NCBI RefSeq assembly: GCF_031844685.1
Contig: NZ_CP134606.1
Location: 124,001 to 188,000 of the forward strand
DNA: 64,000 bases
DNA from: Streptomyces sp. ITFR-21
Lineage (GTDB): Bacteria > Actinomycetota > Actinomycetes > Streptomycetales > Streptomycetaceae
Reading direction: 5' to 3'
Both the position numbers and the translations under genes were made by a program. Of this stretch, positions 25,153 through 34,095 are shown one piece after another. Position 1 is the stretch's first letter. Every line of letters starts with the position of its first letter. The notes beneath the pieces were generated by a model that was not told where the DNA came from, did no database searches, and saw nothing but the letters and a program-made list of their open reading frames with translations.

Positions 25153-25181
25153 TTGCATATCTCGATAATTGCTTGTAGTGT
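25153..25181 (+). promoter_or_regulatory. Promoter with shared spacer operator, copy 2
   Basis: TTGCAT, a 17-base spacer beginning ATCTCGATAA, then TAGTGT. It matches copy 1 at 18600 in both boxes and the operator. It lies about 106 bases before the ATG at 25288 and starts the second plus-strand run. Confidence 0.62.
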
Positions 25182-25287
25182 AGTTCTCACCGGGTGGGCC
25201 TCTCCCCCGGCATCCAGGGCCCCGCAGCGGTGCTGCACACGCATCGGGCCCCGGCACCTCATCACCGCCGCCCCAGGGAGCTTTCGC

Positions 25288-25713
25288 ATGCGCGGAACCG
25301 ACATGCCCGTCACCCCCGAAGCCATCCGCAGCCGCGTCCTCGCCCACCACGCCGCCTGGCTGATCCGGGCCGAAGCCGAACGGGGCTGCGACGACCCGGA
25401 GATCCGCGAACTGACGGTTCTCCTGATCCGGGTCGAACGGGGAGAGGGCAGCCCGGAAGTCCGGGTGCGCTGCTCCTCCGACAGCCGCAGCGGCCACATG
25501 AAGACCGCCGTCATCACCGCTGGGCTGCGCATCGACGGCGACCACCTCCCCGCCCACTCCCCCATCGCCTACGGGCCCACCCGCAGCCTCGACGGCCGGC
25601 TGAAGGCCCACGAGTGGATCAAACAGCGGATCTGGCGCAAGGACCCCGCGCGCTCCCGCCTGGTCGTCGACGAGAGCGTGCCCGTCCGCTGGGAGACCGC
25701 CCCCCGCCCGTAG
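25288..25713 (+). CDS. Hypothetical protein
   Basis: Encodes 141 residues from ATG 25288 (CAGGGAG site upstream). The first half is helical (EAIRSRVLAHHAAWLIRAEAE), followed by strands (ELTVLLIRVERGEGSPEVRV) and a basic C-terminal helix (GRLKAHEWIKQRIWRKDPAR). The basic helix could bind nucleic acid. No family is recognised. First gene of the run ending at the terminator at 28614. Confidence 0.72.
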   Translation: MRGTDMPVTPEAIRSRVLAHHAAWLIRAEAERGCDDPEIRELTVLLIRVERGEGSPEVRVRCSSDSRSGHMKTAVITAGLRIDGDHLPAHSPIAYGPTRSLDGRLKAHEWIKQRIWRKDPARSRLVVDESVPVRWETAPRP

Positions 25714-25766
25714 CCCGCCCTCCTCCTGCTCCTTCTCCTCCCCTCCTTCGGAAAGGACATCGCGTC

Positions 25767-26210
25767 ATGAGCGACCGCCTCGAATGGGCACACGCCACCA
25801 GCGGAGCCCAACTCCTCTTCCCCGGCGAAGACATCGACGGAGCCGTCGTCGAACCGGGCGAGATCGCTGTGGCCGTGTGGACCGGCAGCAACGGCATCGC
25901 CCTCCACGGCCCGAGAGAGCAGCTGCGCGACCGGCTGCTCCAACTCGCCCTCGCCGTCCACGAAGCCCCGCCGGTGCCCTTCGCCGACGCGTGCATCGCG
26001 GAACGGACCGACCCCCGGCGCTGGCGGCCGGAACCGCTCAGCACCCCGCTGGCCCCCACCGATCCCGCGCCGGCCCTGTGCGGAAGCGTCACCCAGCCCA
26101 TCGCCACCGACCCCCGGCTGGCCACCTGTCCCGACTGCATCAACCAGTGGAACGAGAGCCAGCCCCACACCCGCCTGAGCCTGGCCCACCCCATCCCCGG
26201 CCCGGCCTGA
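25767..26210 (+). CDS. Hypothetical protein with CPDC motif
   Basis: Encodes 147 residues from ATG 25767 with GAAAGGAC. The N-terminal half is a small beta domain (GAQLLFPGEDIDGAVVEPGE, IAVAVWTGSNGIALHG), followed by a helix (REQLRDRLLQLALAVHEAP). The C-terminal half is Pro-rich, with a Cys at ALCGS and a CPDC pair that could bind a metal. No family recognised. Second gene of the run. Confidence 0.72.
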   Translation: MSDRLEWAHATSGAQLLFPGEDIDGAVVEPGEIAVAVWTGSNGIALHGPREQLRDRLLQLALAVHEAPPVPFADACIAERTDPRRWRPEPLSTPLAPTDPAPALCGSVTQPIATDPRLATCPDCINQWNESQPHTRLSLAHPIPGPA

Positions 26211-26288
26211 CACCCCCTCCCCACTCCCCCGCCCGGCCGGGCCCGCCCCGCGCGGGCCCGGCCCCGCCCCGAACACAAGGACGTCCCC

Positions 26289-26945
26289 ATGACCACCAGC
26301 ACGGCCGCGGCCGACGCGCTCCTGGAGGCGCTGCTCACCGAGGCATCCCAATGGGCCTGCGACGACGCCGAGGACCAGCAGGTCCTCGACGCGATCGACG
26401 CGGCCGAAAACCCCGGCGACAAACTGACGCTCCTGCAGAACTCCAACCTCGTTCCCTCCCGTCTGTGCGACGCGATCGTTGAGGCGCTGACCGTGCTGGA
26501 CCCCGCCGCCTACACGTCCCCGCCGCCCAGTGCCGGGCAGGACGTGGCGTTCCTCGCCCTGGCCACGGTGATGGTGCGCGCCACCGGTCCCACCGTGCCC
26601 GAGGCCCGCGCCCGGGTGGAGGCAGCCACGGGTGGGGAGATCGACCCGGCCGGTCCGCGCCCGGCCGGCGTACGCGTCAGCGCGTTGACCATCGAGCCGG
26701 ACACCGTCCGCCTGGACCAGATCGGCGACACGGCGGTCGACGACGCCACGGCCGACGCGGACGCGGTCGGCGCTCCCGCCGCGCTGCTGCCGCCGGTGAT
26801 CCGCGCCAGCCTCACCGACCTCGTCTCCTACTGCTGGACCAGCGAGGAGCGGGACTTCGCCGAGCAGGACCCGGACGGGCGGAAACGGCACATCCTCACC
26901 GCGCTGCGCCGGCTGCGCACCTACCTGGGCGGGGCGGGCGCATAG
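26289..26945 (+). CDS. Hypothetical protein
   Basis: Encodes 218 residues from ATG 26289. Acidic and helical throughout: ADALLEALLTEASQWACDDA, DAIVEALTVLDPAAY, VAFLALATVMVRATG, then an Asp-rich linker (DDATADADAVG) and a final helix pair (PPVIRASLTDLVSYCW, RHILTALRRLRTYLG). No membrane segment or known motif. Third gene in the run. Confidence 0.7.
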   Translation: MTTSTAAADALLEALLTEASQWACDDAEDQQVLDAIDAAENPGDKLTLLQNSNLVPSRLCDAIVEALTVLDPAAYTSPPPSAGQDVAFLALATVMVRATGPTVPEARARVEAATGGEIDPAGPRPAGVRVSALTIEPDTVRLDQIGDTAVDDATADADAVGAPAALLPPVIRASLTDLVSYCWTSEERDFAEQDPDGRKRHILTALRRLRTYLGGAGA

Positions 26946-27004
26946 CCGCCCCCGTCCTTCCGCCTCCTCGTTCCTCATCCGCCCTCCGGCAGAAAGGCCC
27001 CCTT

Positions 27005-27544
27005 GTGATGGCCCTCACCGACCACAACGACGTCTTCTTCGGCTCCACCGACAACGGCTGGACGTTCGCCCTCCTGAACCGACCGGTCGCCGCCGCCCCC
27101 GGCATCCTTACCTCGGCCGGCTTCGGCCCCCGCGAGCACCTGGGCCGCACCGTCTACCTCCTGCCCCCGGGCACCGGCGGCACGGCCGCGCGGACCGGCG
27201 ACGCGATCGGCCAGCTCCTGCCCCACACCCTGGACATCGTCGAACTCGCCTGGACCGCCCGCCTGCCGCAGTCCGCAGCAGCGCGGGACGACGCGCACAT
27301 CACGGTGCGCGGCAGCACGGTGTCCGCCACCGCGGCCGGGCAGCGGGCGCACGCCGTCCTCACCGGGCTCGGGTTCACCGCCTCCGGCGACGGGACTCTG
27401 CGCCTGGCCGACGACCTGGACGAGCCCGAGACGGTCGGCCGGATCGTGCGCGCCGAAGCCCACCTCCTCGTCGAGGGCCTGAAGGTCCGCGTCGACCTCG
27501 GCATCGCCACCCCGGACGACCTTCCTCCCGCCCCTCATTCCTAA
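27005..27544 (+). CDS. Hypothetical protein
   Basis: Encodes 179 residues from GTG 27005 (or the adjacent ATG 27008), after AGAAAGG. The N-terminal FGSTDNGWTFALLNRPV looks like a compact beta domain. Later parts have TVRGSTVSATAAGQRAHAVL and a C-terminal helix. No known family recognised. It is fourth in the run and the order of these genes is probably conserved among related plasmids, which I cannot check here. Confidence 0.7.
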   Translation: MMALTDHNDVFFGSTDNGWTFALLNRPVAAAPGILTSAGFGPREHLGRTVYLLPPGTGGTAARTGDAIGQLLPHTLDIVELAWTARLPQSAAARDDAHITVRGSTVSATAAGQRAHAVLTGLGFTASGDGTLRLADDLDEPETVGRIVRAEAHLLVEGLKVRVDLGIATPDDLPPAPHS

Positions 27545-27583
27545 CCAGGGCCCTGCCCCTCCCCGCCCCCTCTGGAGCACGAC

Positions 27584-27856
27584 GTGTCCGACCCCCACCT
27601 CTTCCGCGTCCGCGACGCCTCGATCACCGTCGTCGACGCCAGCCCCGAGGACAACACCCCCAGCGACGTCTACGAGTTCGCCGTCTTCGGCATCAGCGTC
27701 CTCATCCGCCGCCGCGCCCGCTGGGGCGACGCCACCGACGTGCCGTACGTCCACATCGAGGACCAGAACGACGGGCCCGGCCTGCTGCTGGTCGAAGTGG
27801 ACAACGGCGGCGAACACGAGCACATCCACCCCCTGACCCACGGAGCTTCGGCATGA
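27584..27856 (+). CDS. Small acidic hypothetical protein
   Basis: Encodes 90 residues from GTG 27584, with GGAGC upstream. The protein is strand-rich (SITVVDASPEDN, VYEFAVFGISVLIRRR, LLLVEVDNGG) and ends with a His-rich stretch (EHEHIHPLTH) that could bind metal. Its stop overlaps the next gene's start as ATGA, so the two are translationally coupled. No family recognised. Confidence 0.7.
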   Translation: MSDPHLFRVRDASITVVDASPEDNTPSDVYEFAVFGISVLIRRRARWGDATDVPYVHIEDQNDGPGLLLVEVDNGGEHEHIHPLTHGASA

Positions 27857-28602
27857 CTCTGTCCCCTGCCTACACCGCCGCCCGCCAGGCGGTCGATCCG
27901 GACGCCGACTACGTCGTCCACGTGCGCACCGCATCCGGCTGGGCTGCACCCGGCGATCCCGGCCAGCGCGACCTGCCCGGCCTGGACGTCCTGCTGGCCG
28001 CCCGGCGGGTGCTGCGCGCCCAGCCCGCAGGCAGCGTGTGGTGCACGCCGTCCGAGACGCTGAACCTCCGCACCGCAGACGGCCGGCTGTGGCTGCGCTT
28101 CGTGCCGGGCGCTGTCGCCGAGACCGACCTGTGCGAAACGCCCGGCTGCGCGGAGTTCCTCTCCGACTCCGGCCACTGCGCGCGATGTGCCGCCGCGCCC
28201 GCCTCCGTCGGCCGCGCTCCTACCGGGTTGTGGAAGGTGCTCGGGCTGGCCGACTCCGCCGTCCTGCCCGTCACACGCGACGACCTGACCACAACGGACC
28301 TGGTGAGCCTGGCCCGCGCCTGCGACACCCTCGGCCACCGCCACCACCCAGCCCGCGCCGGTACGCCGCTGCCACCGGAGGCGGGGCCGCTGCGCGAGCG
28401 CCTGGCGCTCGCCCTGGACGACCTTGATGAGGGCCGTCCCCACGCCCGGGACCTCGATTCCGTCTTCACCCGAGGCGAGTTGCTCACCCTCGCCGACACC
28501 GCGCTGGCCCTCTTCCGCACCCACGGGGACCCCGACGATCTCCTGGACCGTGCGGCGGTGCTGCTGCTGGCCCACCTCGCCTACGCGGCACTGCCGCACT
28601 GA
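27853..28602 (+). CDS. Hypothetical protein with zinc-ribbon-like Cys cluster
   Basis: Encodes 249 residues from ATG 27853, coupled to the upstream stop. After an N-terminal mixed domain (DYVVHVRTASGWAAPGD; LDVLLAARRVLRAQPAG) there is a Cys cluster, CETPGC then CARC after 11 residues, a likely metal site. The C-terminal half is helical (LRERLALALDDLDEG, LTLADTALALFRTHGD). No named family recognised. It ends the second run; a strong hairpin follows. Confidence 0.72.
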   Translation: MTLSPAYTAARQAVDPDADYVVHVRTASGWAAPGDPGQRDLPGLDVLLAARRVLRAQPAGSVWCTPSETLNLRTADGRLWLRFVPGAVAETDLCETPGCAEFLSDSGHCARCAAAPASVGRAPTGLWKVLGLADSAVLPVTRDDLTTTDLVSLARACDTLGHRHHPARAGTPLPPEAGPLRERLALALDDLDEGRPHARDLDSVFTRGELLTLADTALALFRTHGDPDDLLDRAAVLLLAHLAYAALPH

Positions 28603-28613
28603 GACCCGCAGGA

Positions 28614-28653
28614 ACCGGCCGGCCGCAGCCTCCGAGACCGCCGGCCGGCCGGT
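28614..28653. terminator. Bidirectional stem-loop terminator
   Basis: ACCGGCCGGCC (28614-28624) and GGCCGGCCGGT (28643-28653) pair perfectly between genes ending at 28602 (+) and 28660 (-). Confidence 0.8.
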
Positions 28654-28659
28654 GCGCTG

Positions 28660-29565
28660 TCACCGGCCCGCCGGCGCGCCCGCGCAGACCGACCGCGCCA
28701 TCGCGTACGCGTCCCGGGCCACGATAATCAGTGCCCTTTCCCGGACCAGGTCGTCGTGGACGCCGGGGTCACCGGGCGGCAGCAGCTCCAACGCCCGGTC
28801 GATGGTGGCCAGGGCCTCGCCGAAGCACCGCATCTCCCGCAGGACGCCGGCCTCCCGGAACAGCGCGACGGCGTCGGTACGCCCGCGAAACGGCGGACGC
28901 GACAGAATGCTCAGCATGTGCTGGTGGCGCTCGGGCAGGCCGTCGCCGAGCCACAGCCCGTGCAGCAGCGTGTGGAGCACCTTCACGTCGTCGCCGGCGT
29001 CGGCCAGGACGTCGTCCATCACCTGCAGTCCCTGCGGCTTGGACTGGCCGAGCAGCGCGAACGCCAGCAGCGCGCGGGTGAAGACGTCCCACGGTCCCCG
29101 GTGCGCGCGCAGCGCCTCCTCCAGCGCGGCCCGGCGGAAGTCGTACCGCAGCGCGAGCCCCAGAAGATGGATGCGGGTCCGGGCGGTCAGCGCATCGCTG
29201 GCGGAGGCAGCACCGCCGGGAATCTCCTCGGCCAGCCGGCGGCCGTCGCGCCGCGCCTGCCAGGCCACGTCGGCGAGGAACGCCGCCGACTCCTGCCAGG
29301 TGGTCTGGGCAACGCGCATCCAGTGCTCGGCCCGTGCCGTGAACACGGTGTCGGGGGCGTCGCAGACGTCGACCTGGGCCAGCGTCAGAACGCCCGGACG
29401 CAGTTGCCGAAGGTGTACGGCTTCTTCCAGCAGGGGCCGTACGCCCGGCTCGCCCAGCAGCCGGCGCGCCCGCGCGAGCCGGGCGGGCCGGGCCGCCGGC
29501 GGATGCCGGACGAAGGCGAGGACGTCCCCGGGCAGGGTGGGCGATGTGGGCACAACGACGGTCAT
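28660..29565 (-). CDS. Helical-repeat (TPR-like) hypothetical protein
   Basis: Encodes 301 residues from ATG 29565. Nearly all helical with repeated antiparallel pairs: RTRIHLLGLALRYDFRRAAL, EALRAHRGPWDVFTRALLAF, DVKVLHTLLHGLWLGD, GVLREMRCFGEALATIDRAL. The last, with A-x-x-x-I-x-x-A-L and L-P spacing, looks like a TPR unit. Such proteins usually serve as protein-binding scaffolds. No catalytic motif or membrane segment. The gene is complete. Confidence 0.7.
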   Translation of the reverse strand: MTVVVPTSPTLPGDVLAFVRHPPAARPARLARARRLLGEPGVRPLLEEAVHLRQLRPGVLTLAQVDVCDAPDTVFTARAEHWMRVAQTTWQESAAFLADVAWQARRDGRRLAEEIPGGAASASDALTARTRIHLLGLALRYDFRRAALEEALRAHRGPWDVFTRALLAFALLGQSKPQGLQVMDDVLADAGDDVKVLHTLLHGLWLGDGLPERHQHMLSILSRPPFRGRTDAVALFREAGVLREMRCFGEALATIDRALELLPPGDPGVHDDLVRERALIIVARDAYAMARSVCAGAPAGR

Positions 29566-29593
29566 CGAGACGCTCCTGGGACGGATCCGGCAA

Positions 29594-29622
29594 CAGGCGA
29601 GGGGGCGTTCGCCCCTCGCCTG
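29594..29622. terminator. Hairpin in the intergenic stretch before Tn7-like element 2
   Basis: CAGGCGAGGGG and CCCCTCGCCTG pair over 11 bp with a 7-base loop. It lies upstream of the gene starting at 29565, so it is either a terminator for something removed by insertion or a 5' regulatory hairpin. Confidence 0.45.
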
Positions 29623-29696
29623 CTACAGGTGCCGATCTGGGCTGCGGTGTGACACCCACGGCCGGCTTCTTCGAATCACCGCCCCGCAGCGACGTC

Positions 29697-29701
29697 GCCG
29701 G
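29697..29701. repeat. Left target-site duplication of Tn7-like element 2
   Basis: GCCGG, repeated directly at 35745-35749. Five bases is the duplication size made by Tn7-type transposition. Confidence 0.85.
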
Positions 29702-29775
29702 TGTCCTCTGACGTCGAACCTGGATCGTTTGCCAGTGATGTTGGACAACCGCTACGTTCCTGCCACTGATCTTGG
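29702..29775. repeat. Left end of Tn7-like element 2 with TnsB-type repeats
   Basis: After the terminal TGTCCTCTGAC there are two direct repeats, GCCAGTGATGTTGGAC and GCCACTGATCTTGGAC, and a more diverged copy (GTCGAACCTGGATCG). Spaced repeats like these are TnsB binding sites in Tn7 relatives. Confidence 0.75.
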
Positions 29776-29796
29776 ACCGATGGGGTTGGGGGCAGG

Positions 29797-30543
29797 GTGG
29801 GGGCGCCGGCTCTTGCGTACGGCGATGCCGCGCTGTCGGCTTTTGAGCTGGACTTCTTCGAGTCGGGGCGTCGTGAACGACGGCCGTTGGGGCAGGTCTG
29901 GGGTACCCCGTTCGAGGCCGTGGAACCCGTCCGTGGTTTCCGCTGGGCCAAGGGCATGGAGAGCTTCGCGGGCTGGTACTACTGCGTGACCGCTCGGGAC
30001 CATGTCGGCTACGAGTCGTGGTTGGAGAGGGATCGGCTGATCCTGATGGACCGCGATCCGCAGGTGGCGGCCATCGCCTCGCAGCCGTTCTGGCTGCACT
30101 GGCACGATGGGGTCCGTTCGCGGCGGCACGCGCCCGATTACTTCGTTCGGCTCGCTGACGGCCGCGGCCGCGTCGTGGACGTGCGGGCCGATGACCAGGT
30201 CGACAAGGCAGCCGCGGAGTCCTTCGCGGCGACAGAGGATGCCTGCCGGGCGGCAGGATGGGAATTCGTTCGGGTCGGGGTGCCGGATCCGGTGTTCATG
30301 GCGAACGTGCGGTGGCTCGCGCGCTACCGGCGGCGCCGGTGTCTGCGGTGGTTGATCGCGGCACGGCTGCTGGAGGTGTTCGAGAAGCCGACGCGTTTGC
30401 TGGACGGGGTGCTGGAGGCGGGCGACCGGCTGGCGGTGTTGCCGGTGCTGTTCCACCTGATGTGGTCGGGTGTTTTGACCGCTGACCTGCAGGGAGAGCT
30501 GCTGCACGACGATAGCTGGGTCTGGAAGGGACGGGTCCGGTGA
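29797..30543 (+). CDS. tnsA: TnsA-like endonuclease (element 2), catalytic Lys replaced
   Basis: Encodes 248 residues from GTG 29797; the ribosome site is weak. TnsA makes the 5' cuts in cut-and-paste Tn7-type transposition. The conserved RGFRWAKGMESFAGWYY, the Glu in HVGYESWLERDR and the Asp in HAPDYFV are present. The expected VxVK strand reads VVDVRADD, with Arg where Lys is normal (compare VVDVKPR in module 1). If this Lys is essential, this TnsA is inactive or uses a nearby Lys (DKAAAE). It overlaps tnsB as GTGA. Confidence 0.85.
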   Translation: MGAPALAYGDAALSAFELDFFESGRRERRPLGQVWGTPFEAVEPVRGFRWAKGMESFAGWYYCVTARDHVGYESWLERDRLILMDRDPQVAAIASQPFWLHWHDGVRSRRHAPDYFVRLADGRGRVVDVRADDQVDKAAAESFAATEDACRAAGWEFVRVGVPDPVFMANVRWLARYRRRRCLRWLIAARLLEVFEKPTRLLDGVLEAGDRLAVLPVLFHLMWSGVLTADLQGELLHDDSWVWKGRVR

Positions 30544-32612
30544 ACGCGATGCGGCGGCCGGCGGGTATCGAGATCGGGGCCTGGATCCGGCTCGACGGAC
30601 ATGTCCGCGGGGTCACGGCGGTGACCGCGACCACGGTGACTCTGGCTGGCGCCCACGGGGCCGAGGTGGTCGTTGAACTGGACGAACTGCTGAAGCGGGA
30701 CGGCTTCGCCGTCATTGACGTCCCCGTGCGCCAGCCGCTTCCGGCGGCCTCGTTGTTGGATACGTTCCCGAAGCAGGTGATGGCCAAGGCCCTGTGGTGG
30801 GAGGGGCACATCCTTGAAGTCCTGCACGGGCTGCCGCCTGGCGCCGCTGCCGGGACGCCACCGAGGCCCGAGTACGGGCCGGGCCGCTCGCTGACCGCCC
30901 GGCAGCGGGCCAAGGCCGCCGAATTGACCGCCGCTGGCCACGAGGTGGCTGCTCAGACGGTCGCCAACTACCGGCGCCGCTACCAGGCCGAGGGGGTCGT
31001 GGGCCTGGCCGACCGGCGTCCGGTCCGCAAGAAGCGCGAGTTCGGGTCCGTGGATGAGACCGTGGTCGCGGCCATGCGGCAGGCCATCGCCGAAGCGACA
31101 GACGCTTCGACCCGGCGGGGGACGTTCCTGCTCTGGCGGACCGGTGAGATCCTCAAGGAGACGCCTGCCGGCCAGCTCATCAAGCTGCCCTCCGAGCGGA
31201 CCCTCTACCGGCTGCTGGACAAGCTCACCCGGAACACCCACACCTTCAGCTCAGCCACAACTCGCAGGTCCCGGGCTCACGGGGCCAGCGGCGAATTCGG
31301 GGAACTGCCGGTTTTCGCGCCGGGCGAGGTGATGCAGATCGACTCCACCCCGCTCGATGTCCTGGTCCTCCTCGACAACGGGGTGGTGGGCAAAGTCGAG
31401 CTCCTGGCCATGATCGACGTCGCGACCCAGACGCTGACCGCGGCGGTGCTGCGGCCCACCACCAAGTCGGTCGACGCCAGCGTGCTGCTGGCCCGCACCG
31501 TCACCCCGGAGCCCATGCGGCCCGGGTGGGTGGACGCGCTGAAGATGTCCCGGTCGGTGCTGCCGCACCGGCGACTGCTGACGCTGGACGAACGGCTCGA
31601 ACACGCGGCGGCCCGCCCCGTGATCGTCCCCGAGACGATCGTCTGCGACCACGGCAAAGTCTTCATCTCGCGGAACTTCAAGTCGTCCTGCCGCTTCCTG
31701 GAGATCGACTTCCTGCCCACCCACAAGGGCTCCCCGTTCGAGAAGGGGCACATCGAGAGGGTGCTCGGCTCGGTGGCCTCGCTGTTCGTCCAGTTTCTGC
31801 CCACCTACACCGGCCGCAGCCCCGAACACCGCGGTCGGAATCTGGACCATGGACGGGCATGGTCCCTGCTGGAGCTCCAGGACCTCCTGGACGAGTGGAT
31901 CGTCGCGAAGTGGCAGAACCGCCCGCACGACGGGCTGCGCGACCCGTCCCATCCGGGCCGGCTGTTCACCCCGAACGAGAAGTACGCCGCGCTCGTGGAG
32001 GCCTGCGGCTATGTTCCGGTCGCCCTGGGCGGCGACGACTACATCGAGTTGCTGCCGGCCGAATGGCGAGCGGTCAACGACTACGGCATCAAGATCAAGA
32101 ACCGCACCTACAACAGCGCTGACCTCGGCCCGATGCGGCGCCAGCACTCCGGCATCACGGCCAAGAGGGGCCTTTGGGAGATTCACCGCGATCCCTACGA
32201 CGTCTCCCGGATCTGGCTGCGCAACCACCGTGGCCAGGGCGAGTGGGTCCCGGTCTTCTGGAAGCACCTGAAGCGGGTGCCGGTGCCCTTCGGCGAACTG
32301 GCCTGGGACCACGAGGCCCGCAAACTGCCCGGCGCCACCGAAGCCGAGATCGCCGACGCCGTCACCGCCCTGCTGACCCGGGCCCACGCCGGACCCGGAC
32401 GACCGCCCAAGGGCAAGACGACCAAGCAGGACCGCAGAGTCGCAGCCCGCACCCGGGCCGCCCGCTCCTCGACGCCTCTGCCTGCGCCGGCTGCGGCACC
32501 GGAACCGGTCGACGAGCCCGCAGCCGCGCAGCGGTCCGAGTCGGAGGAGCTCGCTGAGGTCATCCCGCTCGGCCTGTTCGATCCGCTGGAAAACCCGTGG
32601 AGACGCTCGTGA
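30540..32612 (+). CDS. tnsB: TnsB-type DDE transposase (element 2)
   Basis: Encodes 690 residues from GTG 30540. N-terminal part with RGVTAVTATTVTLAGAHGAE, helix-turn-helix region (LTAAGHEVAAQTVANYRRRY), then the integrase core with Asp in EVMQIDSTPLDVL, Asp in TIVCDHGKVFIS and Glu in EKGHIERVLGSV, and the beta-barrel (YGIKIKNRTYNSADL). The C-terminus is basic and Ala/Pro-rich and ends LFDPLENPWRRS, a likely TnsC contact. It is clearly diverged from the module 1 TnsB, so the two elements are separate arrivals. No frameshift. Confidence 0.92.
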   Translation: MNAMRRPAGIEIGAWIRLDGHVRGVTAVTATTVTLAGAHGAEVVVELDELLKRDGFAVIDVPVRQPLPAASLLDTFPKQVMAKALWWEGHILEVLHGLPPGAAAGTPPRPEYGPGRSLTARQRAKAAELTAAGHEVAAQTVANYRRRYQAEGVVGLADRRPVRKKREFGSVDETVVAAMRQAIAEATDASTRRGTFLLWRTGEILKETPAGQLIKLPSERTLYRLLDKLTRNTHTFSSATTRRSRAHGASGEFGELPVFAPGEVMQIDSTPLDVLVLLDNGVVGKVELLAMIDVATQTLTAAVLRPTTKSVDASVLLARTVTPEPMRPGWVDALKMSRSVLPHRRLLTLDERLEHAAARPVIVPETIVCDHGKVFISRNFKSSCRFLEIDFLPTHKGSPFEKGHIERVLGSVASLFVQFLPTYTGRSPEHRGRNLDHGRAWSLLELQDLLDEWIVAKWQNRPHDGLRDPSHPGRLFTPNEKYAALVEACGYVPVALGGDDYIELLPAEWRAVNDYGIKIKNRTYNSADLGPMRRQHSGITAKRGLWEIHRDPYDVSRIWLRNHRGQGEWVPVFWKHLKRVPVPFGELAWDHEARKLPGATEAEIADAVTALLTRAHAGPGRPPKGKTTKQDRRVAARTRAARSSTPLPAPAAAPEPVDEPAAAQRSESEELAEVIPLGLFDPLENPWRRS

Positions 32613-33634
32613 CGGAGACCGTGGACACGGAAGCCGCCCGGCATCTGACCACGCGAGAGGGCTGGCGCGCGTTCACCTCACAGCCGCCTTCGTCACCCGC
32701 GCTGCTGAGCGAGGACGAGTACGCGGCTCTCTCCGACGCCGACCTGGACCACTACAACGAGGACCGCCTGGACCATCACGCCCGCCTGCTCGTGGTGGCC
32801 ACCTCCACGGTCCGACACACTGTGACCAGCGGACGTCGCCTGATTCTGCTCAACCGGCATGCGGTCAGTGCCCGCCGCGGCCTGATCATCTCAGGGCCGG
32901 CGGGGACCGGGAAGACCATCGCGATCACCCAACTCGGCCTGGCCCACGAACTTCAAGACTGGGCACGGCACCCGGATGTCGATGACCGCATCCCGGTCGT
33001 CTACGTCACCGTTCCGCCGGCCGCGACCCCCCGCATGATCGCGGCCGAGTTCGCCCGGTTCCTCGGGCTGCCAACGACCGGCAAGTTCAACATCACCGAC
33101 ATCACCGACATCATCGACTCGGTCGTCGGCGTCTGCACCACGGCCCGCACCGGACTCGTGCTGGTCGACGAACTGCACAACATATCCCTGACCACCCGCC
33201 ACGGCGCCGAGGTCGCCGACACCCTCAAGTACTTCTCCGAACGCATCGCCGCCACGTTCATCTACGCCGGCATCGACATCGAGCACAGCAGCCTGCTCTC
33301 CGGCACCCGCGGAGCCCAGATCGCCGGACGCTTCACTCTGATCCCCACCCACCCCTTCCCTTACAACCACGAGTGGAAAGGGCTGGTCAGCACCATGGAG
33401 AGAACGCTACTGCTGCACCGCCACACACCGGGAACGCTGGTCGAACTCGACCGCTACCTGCACAAACGCACCGGCGGGATGATCGGAGCCCTGTCCCACC
33501 AGATCCGCGGCGCCGCGATCGACGCGATCCTCACCGGCGCCGAGCGGATCACCCGGGAAACCCTGGAAGCGATCCCGCTGGACGTCGCCGCGGAATCCCC
33601 CGAGCTCGTCACCAGCGCGAGGGAGAGCTGGTGA
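32609..33634 (+). CDS. tnsC: TnsC-type AAA+ ATPase (element 2)
   Basis: Encodes 341 residues from GTG 32609, overlapping the tnsB stop as GTGA (a start at 32597 is also open). The Walker A is GPAGTGKT, Walker B GLVLVDELHNI, followed by a sensor region (RIAATFIYAGIDIEHSSLLS) and a C-terminal lid (LHKRTGGMIGALSHQIRG). It would carry the target signal to TnsA/TnsB. The N-terminal DEYAALSDADLDHYNEDRLD resembles the same position in the module 1 TnsC. Complete frame. Confidence 0.9.
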   Translation: MTETVDTEAARHLTTREGWRAFTSQPPSSPALLSEDEYAALSDADLDHYNEDRLDHHARLLVVATSTVRHTVTSGRRLILLNRHAVSARRGLIISGPAGTGKTIAITQLGLAHELQDWARHPDVDDRIPVVYVTVPPAATPRMIAAEFARFLGLPTTGKFNITDITDIIDSVVGVCTTARTGLVLVDELHNISLTTRHGAEVADTLKYFSERIAATFIYAGIDIEHSSLLSGTRGAQIAGRFTLIPTHPFPYNHEWKGLVSTMERTLLLHRHTPGTLVELDRYLHKRTGGMIGALSHQIRGAAIDAILTGAERITRETLEAIPLDVAAESPELVTSARESW

Positions 33635-34095
33635 ACAGCACCCACCGCAGCACGGTCCCGGTCAGGCAGCTGCCCATCCAGCCCCGCCCACGAGAGGGCG
33701 AGGGACGCACAGCATTCATCGAACGTCTGGCCACCGCGAACTTCCTCAAGCCCAGCTACCTGCGCGACTACCTGCGCGAGCTCGACCTTCCAAAGGCCAA
33801 GCCGTCCTGGGAACGTCTGGCCACGGTCACCGGCCGCGATCCCGCTCTGCTGATGGAGATCCTGGAACGGAAGCACTGCGTCGAATGCGGCAAGCCCATG
33901 CCGATCAAGGACTACCTCACCCCACGTCGGCGATGTTCCCAGGCCTGCCGGCAGAAGAGCTACCGCAGGCGCCACCCCAAGAACCCCAGCAGACCGGCGA
34001 AACGAGGCACTACCTGTCCGCACTGCGGCGGACAGTTCGTCCAACCCTCCGATGGTGGCGGACCGCGCCGATACTGCTCGGAAGCCTGCCGGCTA
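33631..34095 (+). pseudogene. Four-zinc-finger protein in the TniQ position, 5' part
   Basis: Starts at GTG 33631, overlapping the tnsC stop as GTGA. The N-terminal LPIQPRPREGEGRTAFIERL resembles the start of TniQ proteins (LP-x-PGE-x-S) but is short. Then CVECG..CSQAC and CPHCG..CSEAC give two zinc fingers. The frame is broken at 34094-34095 by the IS630. Joined with 35367-35696 it would make 264 residues. It probably replaces TniQ/TnsD as the DNA-targeting partner of this element, which I infer from position and zinc fingers. Confidence 0.75.
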
